From Caballeronia sp. SBC1 (lineage in GTDB: Bacteria; Pseudomonadota; Gammaproteobacteria; Burkholderiales; Burkholderiaceae), in NCBI RefSeq assembly GCF_011493005.1, contig NZ_CP049157.1, positions 310,001-374,000 on the forward strand: 64,000 nt of DNA, written 5' to 3'. The notes beneath the pieces are model-generated. The model searched no databases and had not been told where the DNA came from. It was given only the letters and a program-made list of their open reading frames with translations. The position numbers and the translations under genes were made by a program. This document shows positions 59,974-64,000 of the stretch, piece by piece. Positions within the stretch are counted from its first letter, which is position 1. Each line of letters opens with the position of its first letter.

Positions 59974-61028
59974 TCAACGTCCCGGATCGCCTGTTATGTG
60001 TATCGTTGATACGCGAGGCGGCGCAGTCAGGCTGCCGGCTGGAGAAGGCTTGCGACGAGCTGGGCCTGAGCCTGCGCACGTTCCAGCGCTGGGTGGGTGA
60101 CGGTGACGCGGTGCACGCCGATGGCCGTACCACGACCGAACGGCCGCCGCCGGGTAACCAGCTGAGTGAGGCCGAACGGCAACAGATTCTTGAGGTAGCC
60201 AATAGTGCGGAGTTTGCCAGCTTGCCGCCCAGCCAGATCGTGCCAAGCCTGGCGGATCGCGGCGTGTATGTCGCGTCGGAATCGAGCTTTTACCGCGTGC
60301 TGCGCAGCGCCTCGCAGCAGCATCACCGGGGTCGTGCGCGCAAGCCTTCGACCCGGGTGGTGACCAGTCATTGTGCGACAGCGCCGAATCAGGTCTGGTC
60401 GTGGGACATCACGTGGCTGCAGGCGGCGGTCAAAGGACAGTACTACTACTGGTACATGATGCTGGACGTGTTCAGCCGCAAGATTGTTGCTCACGAAGTG
60501 CATGAAGCCGAATCGGCGGAACTGGCCGCGTTGCTGATGCGGCGTGCCAGTCTGGCCGAGGGCCTGGCAGGACGTCCTCTGGTGCTGCACTCGGATAACG
60601 GCAGCCCGATGAAGGGTGCGACGATGCTTGCCACTCTGGAGAACTTGGGGGTTGCGGCCTCGTTTAGCCGCCCGCGTGTGAGTAATGACAACCCGTACGC
60701 AGAGTCGCTGTTCCGCACCTGCAAGTACCGGCCCGACTATCCACGCAGGCCGTTCGGCAGCGTGGATGAGGCCCGTGCCTGGACGCAGAAGTTCGTGCGT
60801 TGGTACAACCAGGAGCACAAACACAGCGGCCTGAAATTCGTCACGCCGGCGCAGCGCCACAACGGCGTAGCCGCCGCAGTGCTCGCGCAACGTGAAGCCG
60901 TTTATGCAGAGGCCAGGCAGCGCAATCCACAGCGTTGGTCCCGATCGACGCGCAATTGGGAATTGAAGGATGAAGTCTGGCTCAATCCGGAGCGTATGCA
61001 GCCGGAAGAACTAAAGCAGTTTGCTTGA
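59931..61028 (+). CDS. IS3-family transposase OrfB (DDE), entered by -1 frameshift
   Basis: From the slippery site the -1 frame continues 'KKSPGDLGRQRGRLINVPDRLLC' to the TGA at 61026-61028. DDE catalytic residues: Asp in 'VWSWDIT', Asp in 'VLHSDNG' and Glu in 'NPYAESLF', the last two 35 residues apart (DD(35)E), plus Lys seven residues after the Glu. No frame break or stop in between, so the element looks functional. No good independent start was seen; a TTG at 60006 could be one. Confidence 0.88.
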   Translation, partial: KKSPGDLGRQRGRLINVPDRLLCVSLIREAAQSGCRLEKACDELGLSLRTFQRWVGDGDAVHADGRTTTERPPPGNQLSEAERQQILEVANSAEFASLPPSQIVPSLADRGVYVASESSFYRVLRSASQQHHRGRARKPSTRVVTSHCATAPNQVWSWDITWLQAAVKGQYYYWYMMLDVFSRKIVAHEVHEAESAELAALLMRRASLAEGLAGRPLVLHSDNGSPMKGATMLATLENLGVAASFSRPRVSNDNPYAESLFRTCKYRPDYPRRPFGSVDEARAWTQKFVRWYNQEHKHSGLKFVTPAQRHNGVAAAVLAQREAVYAEARQRNPQRWSRSTRNWELKDEVWLNPERMQPEELKQFA

Positions 61029-61307
61029 AGTGACGCGACAACTACGTTGACAACCGCCGATCATCGACTTCCGCTCCACCAATATCACGGCAATGAGGTC
61101 GACCCCGGCCGATAAAAACCGCCCATATTCAGCTTTCGCGCTCACCACGGCGTGAATGTCGCAGTGGGCGAATGACCAGGGCCGGTCGCAGCTAACGTGT
61201 TCGTTTCGTGAGATAGATCAATCTAAGGTTGAGGACCTCTGCGCGTCGCCTTCTGTAGATGACCTATGATCGAGGTCTCCAGCACTGAAGACTACTGGCT
61301 TAAAACA

Positions 61308-61556
61308 ATGAGTGAAACCGACAACAATGAGAGCAACGAGACGTTCGCTCATTCCGATTTTCGAATTGGTACGGAGTTCTACACCGAATCAGGGCTTTGG
61401 CGTTGCACCGATGTCGGCACACGTACGATTGTCGCGGTGAAAATAGAAGACGGCTATCCGTCGCCCGAACACCAACCGCCATTTTCCGACGCTGTCGAGA
61501 TGGTGTTTGACGAGTACGATTTCGACGGCTTGTATCGCCGCCCGGTAGAGGATTGA
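61308..61556 (+). CDS. Small hypothetical protein
   Basis: 82 residues from the ATG at 61308. Acidic, cytosolic: 'HSDFRIGTEFYTESGLWRCTDVGTRTIVAVKIEDGYPSPEHQPPFSDAVEMVFDEYDFDGLYRR'. The block DFRIGTEF.t..G.WRcTDvGTRTi.Ai is conserved among small proteobacterial proteins that I know only as hypothetical. An ATG at 61266 would add 14 residues. The next gene starts 8 bp after its stop, so both are probably one unit. Confidence 0.58.
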   Translation: MSETDNNESNETFAHSDFRIGTEFYTESGLWRCTDVGTRTIVAVKIEDGYPSPEHQPPFSDAVEMVFDEYDFDGLYRRPVED

Positions 61557-61564
61557 TCACGCCA

Positions 61565-61948
61565 ATGCCCTCTTCAATCCGCAACTCGCTCGTCTGGATC
61601 TTCGAAGCATTCGAGAGCGATTCAACCTACATCACCAAGCGGATGTTCGGTAGCGACGCTGCTTATATCGACGGGCTGCTGTGTCTGGTTGCCGCCGATC
61701 GCGACCCGCCGTGGAGCGGCTTGCTGGTGTGCACATCGCAAGAGCGCCACGCTGCTCTCATTGATGAAATGCCCGCGCTGCAGCCGCATCCGGTGCTTGG
61801 TAAATGGCTTTATGTACCGCAAGACGATCCGGCGTTCGAAACCATAGCGAAAAGAATGACGGCGCTCGTGCTCGCACGCGATCCGCGCGTGGGTGTCGAG
61901 CCAAAGCCCCGTCGACGCAGCGGGAAATCCACGCCACCAAAGGAATAA
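61565..61948 (+). CDS. TfoX-N-like protein
   Basis: 127 residues from the ATG at 61565. 'SDSTYITKRMFGSDAAYIDGLLCLVAADRDPPWSGLLVCTSQERHAALIDEMPALQPHPVLGKWLYVPQDDPAFETIAKRMTALVLARDPRVGVEPKPRRR' matches the TfoX N-terminal fold (KRMFGg..aY.dGll.cl.ad) seen in small stand-alone proteins. Role unknown; not a full TfoX competence regulator. The tail is basic. Starts 8 bp after the small acidic protein gene. Confidence 0.68.
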   Translation: MPSSIRNSLVWIFEAFESDSTYITKRMFGSDAAYIDGLLCLVAADRDPPWSGLLVCTSQERHAALIDEMPALQPHPVLGKWLYVPQDDPAFETIAKRMTALVLARDPRVGVEPKPRRRSGKSTPPKE

Positions 61949-62071
61949 GCCAGTCAACCTGCGCTTCAAACCCGTGCGTTCCAGTATGCGGAGAGTGCCA
62001 TTCAAAATTTCCGTTAGATACGAGCCAACCAGTCCGCGATCGCCTGAGTGCAAGCTGATTCACTCACCTGT

Positions 62072-62842
62072 TCAGATCGACTTGACCTCGCCTCCGTCCA
62101 TTCGAATAGCGGAGCCTGTCATCCATCGAGCCCCCGGTGAAACCAGGAATGCCATCAGTTCTGCGATGTCTTCAGGTTCGCCGTAGCGTGTAATCCCCAC
62201 TTCAAGCGGGAATCGGTCGGTTGCCTCCTCGACAGTCATGTTGTGCAGCGGCGCCCAGTGCTCGAGATAAGAGCGCCGACGCCCGGTCATCACGGGTCCA
62301 GGCAACACACTGTTCACTTGAACGCCGTCAGTGATCCCTCGGTCGGAAAACGCCTTCGCGAGCGCAATGATCGCCGCGTTGATCGTCCCGACCGCCGCGT
62401 ACGGTGCTTTCGGAAAGAGTGCGGAATTTCCCGAGATCAAGACGACAGAACCTTTGGACGCCTTCAAAGCAGACCACGCTTCAATGGTCAGGCGACGAGC
62501 GCCGTGCAACTTCAACGCCATGCCGGCGTCCCACTGCTCGTCGGTCATGTCGAACAGGTCGATTTGAGGAACAGCGCCCGCGATATTGAGCAACGCGTCG
62601 ATGCGCCCAAACTTGGCGAGTGTTCGTTCTACTACCTTCTTAGCCGACGACCGGTCAGACAGATCCAGGTCAATGACAAGGGGTTCCGCACCGCTCTCCT
62701 TGACCGCTGCGGCCGTCTCCTCGAGCTTGGCCCGATTGCGTGCAACCAGCACGATCGAGTCAAAATCCCGAGCGAGACGTACTGCCGTGGAAAAGCCGAT
62801 GCCTTGGCTGGCTCCTGTAACAACAGCGACTGCGTTTGACAT
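62072..62842 (-). CDS. SDR-family oxidoreductase lacking the usual catalytic Lys
   Basis: 256 residues. Rossmann fold with 'VVTGASQGIGFSTAVRLARDFDSIVLVARN' (TGxxxGIG; NADP-leaning Arg) and 'DALLNIAGAVPQ'. Catalytic area: Ser-137 in 'SVVLISGNSALFPK' and Tyr-148 in 'APYAAVGTINAAIIALAKAF'; the residue four after Tyr is Gly-152, where most SDRs have Lys. The end is 'YGEPEDIAELMAFLVSPGARWMTGSAIRMDGGEVKS'. So it has fold and coenzyme site but an atypical active site. Its start is 229 bp downstream of the alpha/beta hydrolase stop on the same strand. Confidence 0.9.
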   Translation of the reverse strand: MSNAVAVVTGASQGIGFSTAVRLARDFDSIVLVARNRAKLEETAAAVKESGAEPLVIDLDLSDRSSAKKVVERTLAKFGRIDALLNIAGAVPQIDLFDMTDEQWDAGMALKLHGARRLTIEAWSALKASKGSVVLISGNSALFPKAPYAAVGTINAAIIALAKAFSDRGITDGVQVNSVLPGPVMTGRRRSYLEHWAPLHNMTVEEATDRFPLEVGITRYGEPEDIAELMAFLVSPGARWMTGSAIRMDGGEVKSI

Positions 62843-62876
62843 ATCAAGTCTCCTAAGTTTATGAACGCGCCAGCGT

Positions 62877-63092
62877 TCAGTCGTGAACGATCACCATTTT
62901 TTCGTTCGCCGGAGTGACCTTCATGACTCGATGCACTTTCATTAGTTGCAAGGTCCTTGCAGGCTGATCCTCTTCGGGAGCGCCGAACTTCTCGATGACG
63001 ATCACACGCACTGCGCACCCTTTGGATTGTGCGGTCACTATCTCCGGCACCAACAGCAGGCATGACCCAACCTGTCGCGCAAGCTCGGTCAT
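62877..63092 (-). CDS. Small coupled ORF, uncertain (possible enzyme remnant)
   Basis: 71 residues. Its ATG overlaps the hydrolase stop (ATGA), the usual layout for coupled genes. The middle 'VIVIEKFGAPE' is how zinc-independent quinone oxidoreductases (MDR family) begin, but the remainder does not continue that family. It may be a degraded gene or an unrelated small protein. Confidence 0.35.
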   Translation of the reverse strand: MTELARQVGSCLLLVPEIVTAQSKGCAVRVIVIEKFGAPEEDQPARTLQLMKVHRVMKVTPANEKMVIVHD

Positions 63093-63943
63093 CGAGAGAG
63101 GAATTCGCCGATCGCCGCAGCAATCTCCCTGACGTGCGTTTCCAGAGCGAAGTGGCCTGTATCGTAGAAGCGGATATCGGCGCCGGGAATGTCCCTCTTG
63201 AACGCCTCTGCGCCTGGCGGAAGGAAGAACGGGTCGTGCTTCCCCCACACCGCCAGCAAGCGCGGCTTGTGATTGCGGAAGTACTCCTGGAACGCTGGAT
63301 AGAGCGCAACGTTACTCTTGTAATCACCAAACAAGTCCAGTTGGACCTCATCGGCTCCGGGGCGCGCCAGATAGAAGTTGTCCAGCGCGATACCGTCCGG
63401 CGAGACCGCAGCTTCGTCGGGCACGCCATGGGTGTACTGCCAGCGTGTCGCCTCCGGTGCCAGGAAGCCGCGAAGCGCCTGCCGATTCTTCTCTGACGAC
63501 TCCTGCCAATACGCACGGATGGGGTTCCACCCGTCGCTCAGGCCTTCCTCGTAGGCGTTGCCGTTCTGGGAAATGATCGCCGTAATTCGCTCAGGATGCC
63601 TGACTGCAATCCGCAAGCCAGTCGGCGCCCCATAGTCGAAAACATAGACTGCGAAACGGTCGAATCCGACCACTTCGGTAAAGCGATCAATGACGCCGGC
63701 GATGTTCTCGAAGTTGTACTTGAACTGCTCGCGTGGTGGCATATCCGAGCGGCCGAATCCGGGTAGATCCGGCGCAATGATATGGAAGCGATCGGCCAAC
63801 AGCGGGATCAGGTCCCGGAACATATGGCTGGAACTAGGGAAGCCGTGGAGCAACAGCAGCTTGGGCGCACCTGCGGACCCTGCTTCACGATAGAAGATAT
63901 TGAAGCCGTCGACATCCGCGGTACGGTACGTGATACCAGTCAT
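63089..63943 (-). CDS. Alpha/beta hydrolase (haloalkane dehalogenase/epoxide hydrolase-like)
   Basis: 284 residues. 'LLLLHGFPSSSHMFRDLIPLLADRFHIIAPDLPGFGRSDMPP' gives the HGxP oxyanion motif; nucleophile Asp-103 in 'AVYVFDYGAPTGLRIAVRHPERI' (Asp nucleophile as in dehalogenases and epoxide hydrolases); acid residue near 'LLAVWGKHDPFFLPPGAEAFKRDI'; His in 'RFYDTGHFALE' near 269. A cap domain lies between. Substrate not known. Two small or unrelated genes follow on the same strand. Upstream (63944-64000) is only 57 bp of sequence to the window edge. Confidence 0.92.
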   Translation of the reverse strand: MTGITYRTADVDGFNIFYREAGSAGAPKLLLLHGFPSSSHMFRDLIPLLADRFHIIAPDLPGFGRSDMPPREQFKYNFENIAGVIDRFTEVVGFDRFAVYVFDYGAPTGLRIAVRHPERITAIISQNGNAYEEGLSDGWNPIRAYWQESSEKNRQALRGFLAPEATRWQYTHGVPDEAAVSPDGIALDNFYLARPGADEVQLDLFGDYKSNVALYPAFQEYFRNHKPRLLAVWGKHDPFFLPPGAEAFKRDIPGADIRFYDTGHFALETHVREIAAAIGEFLSR

Positions 63944-64000
63944 GGTGATTCTCCTCGTTGATGCCTACAGTTACGCCAGAAGGCCTTAGCGATAAGCCAA

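Larger units (their letters stand above)
59417..61044 (+). mobile_element. IS3-family insertion sequence
   Basis: Two ORFs (A and B) in the standard IS3 arrangement with a -1 slippery site. End repeats TAGTTGTCG (59417-59425) and its complement CGACAACTA (61036-61044) match over nine bases plus partial further match (TG/CG). No direct repeat of the target was found beside these ends, so the exact edges are tentative. Element length about 1.63 kb. It sits between the sugar ABC operon and small hypotheticals. Confidence 0.75.

Overview
The window looks like a chromosome or megaplasmid segment from a Burkholderiaceae beta-proteobacterium, most like Paraburkholderia or Caballeronia. This is inferred from the GC-rich coding sequence, Burkholderia-type small families (DUF4148, DUF4410, a DUF6726-like lipoprotein), the density of LysR regulators and MFS/DMT transporters, and an IS3-family element. 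No rRNA, tRNA, CRISPR array or complete prophage was seen.

Region 1 (0-14 kb) is gene-poor and accessory. It holds secreted or lipoprotein hypotheticals, an orphan flhC without flhD, an orphan flgH without its flagellar operon, an HD-GYP c-di-GMP phosphodiesterase, and two copies (7.7 and 12.3 kb) of a 97-bp intergenic module containing GGTAAG boxes 10 bp apart. It also has a pair of short paralogous unknown proteins (9.0 and 9.7 kb) and a 7-bp tandem repeat. Much of the intergenic DNA is long and AT-richer than the rest.

Region 2 (14-27 kb) is transport and housekeeping: a translationally coupled NfeD protease/slipin pair, a ClC channel, a candidate terminator-ended small RNA (18.15-18.34 kb), an aromatic-acid MFS permease, a Tat-exported NHL propeller, a Bcr/CflA drug exporter and glpK-glpF for glycerol uptake.

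Region 3 (27-46 kb) carries a complete RND efflux operon (permease, adaptor, outer-membrane factor), MgtC, MEKHLA/PAS and DUF302 proteins, and a GDPD-like protein that has lost metal ligands. A class II aldolase and a sulfonate-type binding protein follow. Next is a YqjI-like PadR repressor with a 34-bp perfect palindrome driving a siderophore-interacting reductase and an MFS exporter. A MarR-GNAT fusion with two operator boxes ends the region.

Region 4 (44-56 kb) is a catabolic/regulatory patch: two DMT exporters, three intact LysR regulators, a dicarboxylate symporter coupled to a double-domain Asp/Glu racemase, a HAD dehalogenase plus second class II aldolase, and a deletion scar that joins a LysR 5' fragment to an HPP-family 3' fragment. 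An M24 peptidase gene lies upstream of the scar.

Region 5 (56-64 kb) has a sugar ABC importer with overlapping genes (binding protein, permease, single-domain ATPase), an IS3-family element with a classic -1 slippery site, small hypotheticals, a TfoX-N-like protein, an SDR lacking its usual catalytic lysine and an alpha/beta hydrolase.

All calls are from reading the sequence; family names are recognised from motifs, not from searches.
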